The position numbers and the translations under genes were made by a program. From assembly GCF_000243695.2 (NCBI RefSeq), contig NZ_AHMN02000011.1:447001-511000 (forward strand): a DNA stretch of 64,000 nucleotides, read 5' to 3'. Source of the stretch: Leptospira kirschneri serovar Cynopteri str. 3522 CT. GTDB taxonomy: Bacteria > Spirochaetota > Leptospiria > Leptospirales > Leptospiraceae. The notes beneath the pieces are model-generated. The model saw only the letters and a list, made by a program, of their open reading frames with translations, did no database searches and was not told where the DNA came from. Positions 1 through 15,600 of this stretch are shown in pieces (the stretch's first letter is position 1; each line of letters starts with the position of its first letter).

Positions 1-1432
1 AATTTTTGCAAATATCGCAGTTCCCGCATTCTGAAAATTTCGCGTCAAAGTATTGGTAAACGAATTCTCTTCTGCATTTTTCTGATTTTAAATAAAGAAG
101 CATTTGATACAGACGTTTTAAACTGGTTTTCTTTTTAAGTTCTAGCGATTCTGTAGAACACAAAGCTTTGGGCAAAGTGGAAATTAATTTTAAAGAATTT
201 TTTTCCAATTCTCCTGAAGTGACTCCGTATCTATCAAATAGATTGAGAACGGTTTGAAGTCTGTGATCTCCTCTGTTTTTAGAAACGATCTTAGATTGTA
301 AATCTTCGTAATCGATCGAAGATAATTTTTCTCCTAAATGTTCCAAGGTCTGAAATGTACGGGAGATAAACGCCGCGTCCGGATTTTGCCATTCTATAAA
401 ATCCATCAATACAGAAAGGTCGTCTTGGTTGTAAAACACATGACAATCGGAAGGTTTACCGTCTCTTCCCGCTCTTCCAATTTCCTGATAATAACTTTCT
501 AAAGAAGAAGGAAGTTCTGCATGGATGATCGTTCTAATGTTCGGTTTATCTACTCCCATCCCGAACGCGTTTGTAGCGAGTAGAATTTTATCATCCGATT
601 TTAAAAATCGGTTTTGTATTTTTTTTCTTTGGTCAGCATTTAGCTTTCCGTGATAAACAGAATATTCAATTTTTTGAATATCTAGTTTTTCGCAGAATTT
701 TTCCAAACTCTGGATGAGGTTGAAATAAACGATCGTACTTCCGTTTTGTTTTTTTAAAAGCTTTAGAATTCCATCTGATTTAGAAGGTTCGTCTACAAAC
801 GTTCTTACGTCTAAAAAAAGATTTGGTCTGCAAATCCCTTCGTTGTATATTATGATTTCCGAATTTTCTAGTCCCATTTGAAGAATCATGTCTTTTTGGA
901 TTTCGGTCGTAGCTGTTGCGGTTAACGCAATCGTGGTCGGTTTACCTAAAATTTCTCGGAACTCGGAAATTTTAGTGTAATCTGGTCTGAAGTCATGACC
1001 CCACTGGCTGATACAATGTGCTTCGTCAATTGCAAGAAGAGAAATTTTTCTGTTTTTAAGACAATCTAAAAATTCATTCTTACGAAAACGTTCTGGAGAA
1101 ACGTATATGATCTTGTATTTACCTTCTTTTAGGTATTGATAACTTTGAAGCCTATCTTGTTTAGAAAGGGAAGAATTGATATAACCAGCTTCGATTCCGA
1201 GTCGTTTCAGTTTTAACACTTGATCTTGCATGAGCGCGATCAGAGGAGAGATGACGATTGTTAATCCCTCTAAAATAAGCGCTGGAATTTGATAACAGAT
1301 CGATTTTCCCATTCCGGTAGGCATGATCACCATACAATTTTTTCCGGAAAGAACATCCGTAATGATTTTTTCTTGAGAGGTTCTAAAAGAAGAAATTCCG
1401 AAAAGGGTTTTGAGTTCGGAAAGAGAGGCCAT
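1..1432 (-). CDS. recQ: ATP-dependent DNA helicase RecQ (partial, C-terminus outside window)
   Basis: I translated this from the minus strand. It begins with ATG at 1432 (MASLSELKTLFGISSF) and stays open for 477 codons to the window edge. It is a superfamily 2 3'-5' DNA helicase that unwinds recombination and repair intermediates. Visible motifs in order are Walker A MPTGMGKS, the Walker B/DEAH box DEAHCISQWGHDFRPDY, motif III TATAT, and motif VI YYQEIGRAGRDG. Near the window edge lies the RecQ zinc-binding segment, including CGNCDIC. The RQC and HRDC parts, if present, lie to the left. It diverges from recC across about 100 bp, so recombination helicases and RecBCD sit back to back. Family assignment is secure; the full length is not visible. 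Confidence 0.95.
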   Translation of the reverse strand, partial: MASLSELKTLFGISSFRTSQEKIITDVLSGKNCMVIMPTGMGKSICYQIPALILEGLTIVISPLIALMQDQVLKLKRLGIEAGYINSSLSKQDRLQSYQYLKEGKYKIIYVSPERFRKNEFLDCLKNRKISLLAIDEAHCISQWGHDFRPDYTKISEFREILGKPTTIALTATATTEIQKDMILQMGLENSEIIIYNEGICRPNLFLDVRTFVDEPSKSDGILKLLKKQNGSTIVYFNLIQSLEKFCEKLDIQKIEYSVYHGKLNADQRKKIQNRFLKSDDKILLATNAFGMGVDKPNIRTIIHAELPSSLESYYQEIGRAGRDGKPSDCHVFYNQDDLSVLMDFIEWQNPDAAFISRTFQTLEHLGEKLSSIDYEDLQSKIVSKNRGDHRLQTVLNLFDRYGVTSGELEKNSLKLISTLPKALCSTESLELKKKTSLKRLYQMLLYLKSEKCRREFVYQYFDAKFSECGNCDICKN

Positions 1433-1536
1433 TACGATCAGGATTTGTCAATGATCTTCGAGTGCAAGATAAAATGTAATTACTTGCCACAAGGTTGAAT
1501 TCTTAGGATGTTCGTATTTCGACCGGAGAAAATTGT
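1433..1536. promoter_or_regulatory. Divergent recQ/recC promoter region
   Basis: This 104-bp gap separates the divergent starts of recQ and recC, so both promoters must lie here or inside the 5' ends. The only clear element is GGAG at 1525-1528, eight bases before the TTG start of recC. An in-gap ATG at 1509 is out of frame with recC. I see no convincing LexA-type palindrome. Confidence 0.4.
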
Positions 1537-4915
<3,379 letters not shown>

Positions 4916-4926
<11 letters not shown>

Positions 4927-7900
4927 TCGTCCTTATAAACTCAAATCCAGTTTTATAGAAGCGTCTGCCGGAACCGGAAAGACCTATACGATTATGGAAA
5001 TCGTAGGAGATCTGATTTTAGAACATAAAGTTCCTTTGACTCAGATTTTGATTTTGACCTATACAGAAAAGGCGGCGGGAGAACTCAAAGAAAGACTTAG
5101 AAAAAAACTGATCAGTTCCGGACTGACCAAAGAAGCCAGGGAACTGGATCAGGTTACGATTTCCACAATACACGGATTTTGTAATATGATTTTAAAGGAA
5201 TATCCGGTAGAAACGGAAACTCCTACAAACTGGATCTTAACCGACTCTCTGGAAAGGTTGAACGTTGCTCTGTATAAACTTCAACACGAGGAATGGAGTT
5301 CTTGGGTGGACCCCGAAAAGTTGGAAAAGTTCATTTTGGCTTCGAAATATAGATTCAAAAAAGACAATATTCTAATTTCTGCATCTAAACTTTTGAGCGG
5401 AAAAAAATACACTTATTCTAACGAAACAACTACCATGAGTTCGGAGACTTTTCTTCAAAAAACCGCATTGATCATTGCGGAGATGGTTTCGAAGGAGTTT
5501 AAAACTTCGGAGTGGATGAGTTACGACCAGATGATTTTAAAAACCAGGGATTCTTTGGAAAACCCTCGTCTTAGAAAAGCGCTTCAAAGTAGATACAAAG
5601 TAGGGATCTTGGACGAATTTCAAGACACGGATGGGGCTCAATATGAAATTTTCAAAAGACTTTTTTTAGAATCTAACGATGGTAGAGCGTTGTATCTGAT
5701 CGGAGATCCGAAACAGTCCATCTACGGATTTAGAGGAGCGGACATAGGAATTTATCTTCAAGCAAAAGAAGAATTAAAAAAACATAAAGCAGAAGAAATT
5801 TCGTTGAACGTCAATTATAGATCGGTTCCTGAGTTGATTCGAGCCTATAATGAAATTTTTGGTGGAGAATCTGGGAAACAGAGTTTTTTCCCGATCTTAG
5901 AACAATCGATTCCGATCCAATACGAGCCCGTATTTGCCCCCAAAGAAAATATTAAGATTTTATTAAGCGACAAACAGAAACAAGGTCCGATTCAGATTGT
6001 ACGATTTACCGGAAAAGATTTTTGGAATACTCAAGACGCAAAAAACGCCTGGGGACAATTTATCTCGGAGGAAATATTAAAACTCATTCACAAAAAGAAT
6101 CCGTTTACTTATCAAGTTTCTGAAGGGGATTTGTATTATGTGGAAAAAAAACTACAACTCCGTGAAATAGCAGTTTTAGTAAAAAGTAAGTCGGAAGGAA
6201 AGCTGGCGGAACAATTTTTAAAACTCAGAGGGATTCCTTGTTCCTTTTACAAACAAGAAGGAATCTATCAATCCGCGGAATCATATCAAATTTCTAATAT
6301 ATTCGAATGTCTTTTAGATCCGAATAAACCTTCCTCTTATCGAAAACTTTTATTGGGAGATTTGTTTCAAATTCATCCGGCACATCTTACTTATTTTGAT
6401 GAACATTCGATTGATTCGTCCGAAAAAAGTATATTAGATCGTTGGAAAACTCTTTCTATGGAACGTAAATTTTCTGAGTTATTCCGTTCCATAGAAGAAG
6501 ACAGCAGGATTTTTTTGACCGAAGACGAAACGGATATAGACTGGGAAAGAAAACTGACCAACTACAGACAGATTTTTAAAAGGTTACTTCAGTTTCAAAT
6601 TGTAAACCAAGCCGATCTGGAAGAAGTATTAGAAGAATTGAAACTACTACAGAGTAGTTCTAAAAACGAAGAAGAACTTCCTTTGTTTGAAAAAGAAACA
6701 GAAAAAGATGCGGTTCAGATACTAACTTTACACGCTTCTAAAGGTTTGGAATGGCCAGTCGTTTTTTTGTTTAATCTTTCCGGAAATTATATTCCGGAGG
6801 TCTACGACTATCCTTTTGTGGATAAGGATGGAATACGATCTTGGAAGTTGAGTCTTTGGGATGATGAAGAAGAAAAGAAAATTAGTAAAGAAATATATTC
6901 TAATCAATCTTTGAACGAAAACAAAAGACTTTTATACGTGGGGATCACTAGATCCAAGGTGAGACTTTATCTACCGTTTTATACTCCATTGAACAATTGG
7001 AAAGCAAGAGATTCAGCATATTATAAAATTCTTTATCCTAGGCTTCAAAATATATTAGAGAATAAAATCGATACGGACTTATTTCATGTGATTTCTTGGA
7101 CTCCTACACCTTTTGATTCTACCGATCCTAACCGAATTGATCGGAATTTAGATCCAGAAATATGTTTTACGCCCTTACTCTATAAAGAATCGGAAACTTT
7201 TCAAACGATTCGTCTCAATAGTTATTCTTCTTTGAGGACTAGAATGAATTTTTCGGAAGAAACATCTCTTTCCGTATTAGAAGAAAAAAACCGTATGCAG
7301 TCAGACGACGTGGAAAACTCCGAAACGGAAATCAAAGATGTACTTCCATCTTCTGCTTCTATCGGTTCTTTTTTACATTCTCTTTTGGAAGAATTGGATT
7401 TTTCCATTTTTAAAACTACTACACCTAAGGAGCTTTTAAAAAACGAAAAAATTATTTCCAGAATGGATTTTCATTTGGACTACTTTCGAATTTTAAAAAG
7501 AGAAGAAGGCCGCCCTATTTTAGAAAAGGAAACGGTTCAAAAAAGGAGCGTAGAAATTTTATGGAATCTATTGAACGCAGATATTCCAGATCAGAAAGGA
7601 ACTTCATTTCGACTTGTGGATCTATCCAAAAAAAATAGGATTTCTGAAATGGATTTTCATTTGGATTTAAATACTAGTCCTGGAAATTTTTTAAGAGGTT
7701 CCATCGATTTGGTGTTTCAGGTCGATGATAAATTTTATTTGGCGGATTATAAATCCAATCTACTTGAAGATTATTCTACTCTTTCTTTAAAAAGAAACGT
7801 GGAAAATTCGGAAAGTAGATATGACCTTCAAAGAGATATTTACGCATTAGTACTTTATGAATATTTAAATGGTTTGTTTGGTCCAAAGGAAGCCTTACAA

Positions 7901-8052
7901 AAAATCGGAGGAGTATATTATTTTTTTCTAAGAGGGATGAAATACGGAGAAAGTTCTGGAACTTATTCGGACTTTTTTTGGAGTTTGGAAAGAATAGAGA
8001 CAATTCGTAAAACCGTTATAGAATCGACTACGTTTCAATGGGAGGAATCCAA

Positions 8053-8056
<4 letters not shown>
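4916..8056 (+). CDS. recB: Exodeoxyribonuclease V beta subunit RecB (helicase-nuclease)
   Basis: RecB is the 3'-5' SF1A helicase and sole nuclease of RecBCD, resecting double-strand breaks for RecA loading. The 1046-residue product shows Walker A FIEASAGTGKTYTI (about residues 13-26), motif Ia LTYTEKAAGELKERL, Walker B ILDEFQDTD (about 230), motif III IGDPKQSIYGFRGADI (about 258), motif V LTLHASKGLEWPVVF (about 601) and motif VI YVGITRS (about 671). The C-terminal RecB-family nuclease has GSIDLVFQVDDKFYLADYKSN-type PD-(D/E)XK residues (about 925-945), with the catalytic Asp and the DYK lysine kept. It is somewhat shorter than the E. coli protein (about 1180). The ATG lies inside the recC end, and the stop overlaps the recD start. 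Confidence 0.97.
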
Positions 8057-9891
<1,835 letters not shown>

Positions 9892-10173
9892 AATAAAAAA
9901 ATTGATTGTAAGTAAATTAGAATATAATTGATTTCTTTTTTAAAAAAACTTCAATCTTCTGAATGGATTTAAACACTTGGCACCTTTTGCGTGTAGTTTG
10001 TTCTACGAACCGCGTTTAAACTTAGAAAGGCGCTGTAAATCAATTTTAAGTTTCAAGTAAAGTATGAAAATCGATTCAAAAAAAGTAAAATCATGCTGTA
10101 CGAAGAAAATGTTTTGTGTATTTTGGGCTTTCTATCGAGTCGATTCTAAGACGTTCATACAATAAGGAAGAAT
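9892..10173. other. Gap between recD and the ABC exporter genes
   Basis: AT-rich intergenic DNA. Around 9990-10022 it carries TTGTTCTACGAACCGCGTTT, which matches the core of the dispersed repeat seen at 21300 (inverted) and 47250, so it is probably a decayed repeat fragment. The downstream gene has AAGGAAGA just before its ATG at 10174. No gene was found. Confidence 0.4.
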
Positions 10174-11109
10174 ATGAGACCGAAAATGAAATCGCCCATT
10201 GTATCCGTAAATGGTCTTTCTAAATATTATGCAAATGGATTTCAGGCGTTAAAAGACGTTTCTTTGGAAATTCAAGAAGAAGAAATCATTGCTCTACTTG
10301 GTCCAAACGGAGCGGGTAAAACGACTTTGATTTCGATCATTTGTGGAATTGTAAATCCAAGTGAAGGTTTTGTTCATGTTTCCGGAAAAGACATTTTACA
10401 GGATTTTAGATTTACCAGATCCCAAGTCGGCCTTGTTCCTCAGGAACTCAGTGTTCACGCGTTCGAATCCGTATGGGCTACGGTGAGTTTTACGAGAGGT
10501 TTATACGGAAAATCACCTAATCCCGATTATATTGAGAAACTTTTAAAATCACTTTCTCTTTGGGATAAGAAGGATCAGATGATACTTACACTTTCCGGAG
10601 GAATGAAACGAAGGGTTCTGATTGCAAAGGCACTTTCTCATGAACCTAGAATTTTATTTTTGGACGAGCCAACCGCGGGAGTGGACGTAGAACTTAGAAA
10701 GGATATGTGGAATATAGTTCGCAATCTACGGGAAAACGGAGTCACAATCATTCTGACTACACATTATATAGAAGAGGCGGAAGAAATTGCGGATCGTATC
10801 GGAGTGATCAACAAAGGAGAGTTGATTCTCGTAGAAGATAAAAAAGAACTTATGCAGAAGTTAGGAAAAAAACAACTTACGATTGATCTAAATCGAACCT
10901 TAAAAAAAATTCCAGCGGCTTTAAAATCAAAGGGACTGGAAATCGTTGGAAACGGAAGACAACTTCTTTATACATACGATTCTCATGGCACTCAGACCGG
11001 GATTTCCACTCTTCTTCAGGATTTAAAAAAAGCTAAAATTGATTTCAAAGATTTGAATACTACTCAAAGTTCTTTGGAAGAAATATTCGTTCAGTTGGTA
11101 TCAAAATGA
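10174..11109 (+). CDS. ABC-2-type exporter ATP-binding protein
   Basis: ATPase subunit of an ABC-2-type exporter (DrrA/NodI/CcmA-like). Motifs seen are Walker [10 protein letters not shown] (about residues 43-51), Q-loop VGLVPQE, signature LSGGMKRR (about 140), Walker [13 protein letters not shown] (about 159) and switch [14 protein letters not shown] (about 196). The C-terminal 80 residues form the usual extra domain of this subfamily. Its stop overlaps the permease start by 4 bp (ATGA), so the two are co-translated and presumably pair as a homodimeric exporter. The substrate cannot be told; drug, lipid or polysaccharide are all possible. The ATG has AAGGAAGA upstream; a second in-frame ATG lies four codons in. 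Confidence 0.93.
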   Translation: MRPKMKSPIVSVNGLSKYYANGFQALKDVSLEIQEEEIIALLGPNGAGKTTLISIICGIVNPSEGFVHVSGKDILQDFRFTRSQVGLVPQELSVHAFESVWATVSFTRGLYGKSPNPDYIEKLLKSLSLWDKKDQMILTLSGGMKRRVLIAKALSHEPRILFLDEPTAGVDVELRKDMWNIVRNLRENGVTIILTTHYIEEAEEIADRIGVINKGELILVEDKKELMQKLGKKQLTIDLNRTLKKIPAALKSKGLEIVGNGRQLLYTYDSHGTQTGISTLLQDLKKAKIDFKDLNTTQSSLEEIFVQLVSK

Positions 11110-11867
11110 ATCTATACGCGATCAAATCTATTTATATTTTTGAAATGTCCAGAACGTGGAGAACACTTTTTCAAAGTATTGCTTCCCCAGTTATTTCTAC
11201 TTCTTTGTATTTCGTGGTCTTCGGTTCTGCGATCGGTTCTAGAATCCAAGAAGTGGATGGAGTAGGTTACGGTTCGTTTATCGTTCCCGGTTTAATTATG
11301 TTGTCTTTGTTGACGGAGAGTATTTCTAATTCTTCTTTTGGAATTTATTTTCCTAAGTTTACTGGAACGATTTATGAAATTTTAGCGGCGCCAATTTCTA
11401 TGATGGAGATCGTGATTGGTTTTGTGGGTGCTGCGGCTACAAAATCGGTGATCTTGGGAACGATTATGCTTGCCACAGCTTCTTTATTTGTTCCGATAAA
11501 AATTGCACATCCGTTTGTGATGGTTCTTTTTCTTCTTTTAACTTCTATTTCTTTCAGTTTGTTCGGATTTATTATAGGGATCTGGGCGGATAGTTTCGAA
11601 AAATTGCAAGTGATTCCTTTACTCATCATAACTCCTTTAGTATTTTTAGGCGGCAGTTTTTATTCTGCGAATATGCTTCCTCCTTTTTGGCAAAAGGTGA
11701 CTTTCTTTAACCCTGTTCTTTATTTAGTGAGCGGGTTTCGTTGGAGCTTTTACGAGATCTCTGATGTAAGCGTGGGAGTAAGTCTTACGATGGTTTTTAT
11801 TTTTCTTTCGATTTGTTTGGGTCTGGTTTGGATAATTTTTAAAACCGGTTACAAAATTAAAAAATAA
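11106..11867 (+). CDS. ABC-2-type transporter permease
   Basis: Integral membrane partner of the preceding ATPase. The 253-residue protein has about six hydrophobic segments and the ABC-2 features: an N-terminal [20 protein letters not shown] leading into TM1, then [20 protein letters not shown] and [23 protein letters not shown] near the C-terminus, the last typical of NodJ/DrrB-like permeases. It lies in the inner membrane and would form the translocation path. It begins at the ATGA overlap with the ATPase and is followed only 3-9 bp later by the SDR gene, suggesting a three-gene operon. The substrate is unknown. Confidence 0.92.
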   Translation: MNLYAIKSIYIFEMSRTWRTLFQSIASPVISTSLYFVVFGSAIGSRIQEVDGVGYGSFIVPGLIMLSLLTESISNSSFGIYFPKFTGTIYEILAAPISMMEIVIGFVGAAATKSVILGTIMLATASLFVPIKIAHPFVMVLFLLLTSISFSLFGFIIGIWADSFEKLQVIPLLIITPLVFLGGSFYSANMLPPFWQKVTFFNPVLYLVSGFRWSFYEISDVSVGVSLTMVFIFLSICLGLVWIIFKTGYKIKK

Positions 11868-11876
11868 ATTTTGAAT

Positions 11877-12746
11877 ATGAAATCAAATCATCTACGATTT
11901 GAAGGTAGAAACGTTTTTATTGTCGGCGGTTCGGCTGGAATTGGAAAAGGACTTGCACTGGAGTTTGCAAAACAAGGGGCAAACGTAGTTGTTGCTGCTA
12001 GAAATAAAAAAGCTTTGGAAACAACCGTTGCCGAGTTAAAAACGATCGGTTTTAAAAACGCAATCTTTGATTTTGTAGTTGCGGATGTTTCCGACGTTTT
12101 ACAAATACAAAGGGCCTCAAAAAAGGTTCTCAAAACTTTAAAAGATTTGGATCTTCTAATATGTAACAGCGGTTATGCGAAAGTAGGTAAGGTTGAGGAT
12201 TTAAGCGAATCTGATTTTAGAACACTGATGGACGTGAATTTTTTTGGACATGTGAACTTGGTCCGTGCCTTTCACGGTCATTTTCTAAAACAAGGTTTCG
12301 GAGATATTGTTTTTGTTTCTTCCATGCTTGCTACGTTTTCTATTTACGGTTATGGAGCGTATTCTGCTAGTAAGTTTGCGATTATTGGTTTTGCACAATC
12401 CTTGCGACAAGAAATGGTGTTTCATGGAGTGAGGGTGAAAGTTTTTCTACCTCCGACTACGGATACTCCCGGTTTAGAAAAAGAAAATCTGGATAAACCA
12501 GATCTCGTAAAAGAAATGGAGATGGGTTCGGCGATCAATTCGGTTCATTCCGTAGGAAAAGTAGTGGACTCATTTATGAATTGGTTTCCTAAAAAGAAAT
12601 TTTTAGGTTATGCCACCTGGGATTCTTGGCTTCAATATTTTTTAACGAGACATTTTCCGGAATGGACGCTGAGAATTGCAGACGGTGAACTTAGGGCCGC
12701 ACAAAAAAGACTAGAACAAAAAATAATTACTAATACCCATCTTTAA
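11877..12746 (+). CDS. Short-chain dehydrogenase/reductase, 3-ketodihydrosphingosine-reductase-like
   Basis: Classical SDR oxidoreductase. The Rossmann nucleotide site GGSAGIGKG is at about residues 17-25, VVVAARN suggests NADP(H) preference, the CNSG (NNAG-like) motif follows, and the catalytic Ser (VSSM) and YSASK (Tyr about 161, Lys about 165) are intact. The GGSAGIGKGLALEF segment and the C-terminal tail after RHFPEWTLRIADGELRAAQKR resemble KDSR/FVT1-like reductases more than FabG, but the substrate is inferred only. The start may be ATG at 11877 or TTG at 11871; neither has a strong ribosome binding site. It directly follows the exporter pair, so a lipid-modification role is possible. 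Confidence 0.85.
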   Translation: MKSNHLRFEGRNVFIVGGSAGIGKGLALEFAKQGANVVVAARNKKALETTVAELKTIGFKNAIFDFVVADVSDVLQIQRASKKVLKTLKDLDLLICNSGYAKVGKVEDLSESDFRTLMDVNFFGHVNLVRAFHGHFLKQGFGDIVFVSSMLATFSIYGYGAYSASKFAIIGFAQSLRQEMVFHGVRVKVFLPPTTDTPGLEKENLDKPDLVKEMEMGSAINSVHSVGKVVDSFMNWFPKKKFLGYATWDSWLQYFLTRHFPEWTLRIADGELRAAQKRLEQKIITNTHL

Positions 12747-12795
12747 TTTTAAAAAGGCGAATTTTCTTTAAAAGAGTTTTTATTCGTTTAAACAA

Positions 12796-12912
12796 ATGAA
12801 TCAGATCATTTTTCTGGATACCAAGAGACAGAATCTGTGGGAACTCGCACGGATCGATTTGGTGGATAATCTTGAGGATACGGTCTTCGTTTATAAGTCT
12901 TTTTTCCGCTGA
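12796..12912 (+). other. Small ORF of 38 codons (doubtful)
   Basis: ATG at 12796 opens a short frame starting MNQIIFLDTKRQNLWELARI and ending in FFR at 12912. It has ordinary codon use and sits 50 bp after the SDR gene. I do not recognise it, and there is no good ribosome binding site. It could be a small peptide gene or the remnant of a lost gene between the SDR and ppnP. Confidence 0.2.
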
Positions 12913-12936
12913 ATTGAAACGTTTTTGTTTTTAGAA

Positions 12937-13257
<321 letters not shown>

Positions 13258-13628
13258 ATTTACTCCATCGATCGAACATAAATTTAAACTTCAAAAAAAT
13301 CTAAAACTTGTTTGGGAAGGTTTCTTTTCGCAAGACTTACAAAATAAGTCAGGAAAGATACAATTTTTACGGTGAAACGCAACTTTAAAGACGTTCTATG
13401 TTTCTGGATTAGTTTAGGGATTTTTATCAAAAACAAATTGTAAAATGGACCGGGCATAGTTTCGGAAATTTTAAAATTTTTGATCTGAAAATTCTGTTCG
13501 TTTTCTGCAAAAAAATACTTATCTGATTCTTATAGATTCGAATTCTTTCATTGATTAGCTTATAACTTGATAGGATTTATTTTGGAATACCAATTATAGT
13601 TTTCCTATTAAGGAAAAATGATCTTTTT
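13258..13628. promoter_or_regulatory. Divergent intergenic region ppnP / DUF1566 lipoprotein
   Basis: A 371-bp gap between divergent genes. On the plus strand TTGATTAGCTTATAACTTG followed by TAGGATTTAT (about 13551-13580) could serve as promoter-like sequence, and AAGGAAA lies just before 13620. This is an eye-level guess. No other gene or repeat was seen. Confidence 0.3.
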
Positions 13629-15056
13629 ATGAATCGGCGCCTTGGCTTATCTTTGATGTTCGCAGCAACATCGTTCTTTGTATTTTGTTCTCAAGCCGAT
13701 CGGATCAGTATAGACTCTTCTTCAACGGCTGGTCTTCTTTTTCAAAGTGGTATGGAAGCCTTACTCATGGAGAGCCAAAACCAAAACGATTCTCCAGTTC
13801 TTTCCGAAGAACCAAAAGAAATTACCTCTTTTCGTTTTCAAGCCGCAGATCATTTTTTTGCCCTCGACTCTGTAGGAGAAGTTTTTGAAAATAGAATTGC
13901 AATTTTAGTTCCGTTCGGTGCGGTTTCTCGTTTGAAAGCCACTTTTGTAACCACAGGGACAAGAGTAGAAATAAACGGTGTTTCTCAATCCAGTGGACAA
14001 ACTATAAATGATTTTTCTTCTCCATTGATTTATAGAGTGATTGCAAGTGATGAAAGTTTTCGGGATTATACGGTTCAGGTTCTTCCTATATTTCGTCTAA
14101 CGGATGCGGGACAGACTAGTTGTTATTCAAATTGTTTTGACGATCCTGGTCAGGACGCTGATTATTTTACGGGAACTCCATCCACTTTTCAATCCAATGT
14201 AATTATGCCAGGTTATACCCCACAACCTGTGACTTTTGATCGGCAAACTGGTTTGATTTGGAAATATTGTCCAGTCACTATGAGTAGTAGTACTTGTACT
14301 TTGCCTACCTACGCTTATACACATTCGTTAGCGGTGACTTATTGCAGTGATTTGAATCAGATGAATGCCGGGTTAGGATATGCAGGTATTCAAGGTTGGA
14401 GGCTTCCAGAAATTGAAGAGCTAATGACTCTCAGTACGTATAAAACTCCGAGCGGAGTATATATAGATCTTACTGAGTTTCCGATTGGAGACGAACAATT
14501 TTGGTCAAACACGACTAACGCACTGAATGTGACCGAGGCCTGGGTGTTTAATTTCGCTTCCGGATTGAATACTTTGGTACCCAAGTCTTGGGGAAATCAG
14601 AATGTTCGTTGTGTTTCTGGTGGTAGAATGCCTGATCAAATTTACTCCGATTTAAATAATGGAACCGTTCGGGATGATAGAACCAATTTAGTTTGGCAGA
14701 AATGTTCCGTTGGACAGACCTGGTCTCCTAATTCTCCCGATTGTACTTTAGGAAGTCCAACGATTCATAATTTTGTTTCGGCTTTATATACATGTCGAAA
14801 TTTGAATTTAGCGGATCGTACTTGGAGACTTCCTAACGTTCACGAACTAAGAAGTTTATTAGATTTTTCTTCTTCGGCAGGAGCAAAAATTGATCCGGTT
14901 GCTTTTCCCAATACTCCCGCCATATCATCACAATATAACGCTAGCAATTCCATTCCGCATGCACAAGTGTTTAAAGTTAATTTTACAGATGCTACAATTA
15001 ATACTACCGCTTTGAGTACCCAAAGTTATTTACGTTGTGTCAGTGACGGACCTTGA
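13629..15056 (+). CDS. Lipoprotein with two DUF1566 (Lcl C-terminal-like) domains
   Basis: A 475-residue probable outer-membrane or surface lipoprotein. The N-terminus [20 protein letters not shown] is a signal peptide ending in a spirochaetal lipobox (FVFC). Residues about 55-155 form a beta-rich domain ([17 protein letters not shown] to [17 protein letters not shown]). Two DUF1566 repeats follow, each with an RxTGLIWxx[10 protein letters not shown] strand, paired cysteines, [12 protein letters not shown] or [12 protein letters not shown], and a closing VRCVSGG or LRCVSDG. DUF1566 is found in bacterial surface proteins and is abundant in Leptospira; its function is not established. It stands alone, and the next gene is convergent. 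Confidence 0.85.
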   Translation: MNRRLGLSLMFAATSFFVFCSQADRISIDSSSTAGLLFQSGMEALLMESQNQNDSPVLSEEPKEITSFRFQAADHFFALDSVGEVFENRIAILVPFGAVSRLKATFVTTGTRVEINGVSQSSGQTINDFSSPLIYRVIASDESFRDYTVQVLPIFRLTDAGQTSCYSNCFDDPGQDADYFTGTPSTFQSNVIMPGYTPQPVTFDRQTGLIWKYCPVTMSSSTCTLPTYAYTHSLAVTYCSDLNQMNAGLGYAGIQGWRLPEIEELMTLSTYKTPSGVYIDLTEFPIGDEQFWSNTTNALNVTEAWVFNFASGLNTLVPKSWGNQNVRCVSGGRMPDQIYSDLNNGTVRDDRTNLVWQKCSVGQTWSPNSPDCTLGSPTIHNFVSALYTCRNLNLADRTWRLPNVHELRSLLDFSSSAGAKIDPVAFPNTPAISSQYNASNSIPHAQVFKVNFTDATINTTALSTQSYLRCVSDGP

Positions 15057-15069
15057 ACAATTTTTCCGG

Positions 15070-15597
15070 TTAAAATTCATTATTTATTTGTGAGTGTGTT
15101 GGTAAACTTTCAGAAAAATTTCCGATAGATTTGAACTTGGTCGGAACCGTTATTCTTCCGGGAAGTCCAAAGGTTTCGGCTTTGTGGAAATGCCGAACGA
15201 AAAAAACTGAGCCGGGATCGCTCTCTAACTCAATATTTTTCCCTATCAGTAATATTTTCTTCAGCTCTTCTATTTTCGCTCTTACGTCTTGTTCCGATTT
15301 TTCGTACTTCGTGGGAGTAGCTTCTATGAATCTCTGATAATTTTCGATCGCCCACTTTTTATTTCCGGTACGGGAATATACGATTTCTAAATTGAAATAG
15401 GTTTCGGTGGCGGATTTAATTTTGTTGGAACGGTTTCTTCCAGCGACATACACCGATCCTAAAAATAAACTCTTTAAGAATTTCCATAGATCTCTGCTAC
15501 TCTTTCCTTGTAGTTCAGAACCGGTTTCTAAAGTCGCACTCACTAAAGGAAGCGTATAAAATTCTTTACCGATCCAATACAATCGAATAAAAATCAT
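15070..15597 (-). CDS. Hypothetical protein with TPR-like helices
   Basis: A 175-residue protein that I do not recognise. The middle (SATETYFNLEIVYSRTGNKKWAIENYQRFIEATP) looks like one tetratricopeptide-type repeat, followed by a charged helix and a tail with no clear motif. The start at 15597 is only 3 bp from the divergent lipoprotein start at 15601, so the true start may be farther in or the gene may be a truncated relic. Its 5' sequence is partly repeated at about 16884-16970 and 18036-18068, where no intact copy remains. That suggests the gene took part in a local duplication. It may itself be decaying. Confidence 0.5.
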   Translation of the reverse strand: MIFIRLYWIGKEFYTLPLVSATLETGSELQGKSSRDLWKFLKSLFLGSVYVAGRNRSNKIKSATETYFNLEIVYSRTGNKKWAIENYQRFIEATPTKYEKSEQDVRAKIEELKKILLIGKNIELESDPGSVFFVRHFHKAETFGLPGRITVPTKFKSIGNFSESLPTHSQINNEF

Positions 15598-15600
15598 CCC

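Noticed and set aside
1289..1498. Plus-strand ORF of 69 codons
   Set aside because: It lies antisense to the 5' end of recQ, which has clear helicase motifs; no ribosome binding site.
13685..13888. Plus-strand ORF inside the DUF1566 lipoprotein
   Set aside because: Out-of-frame shadow of a gene with a convincing signal peptide and domain repeats.
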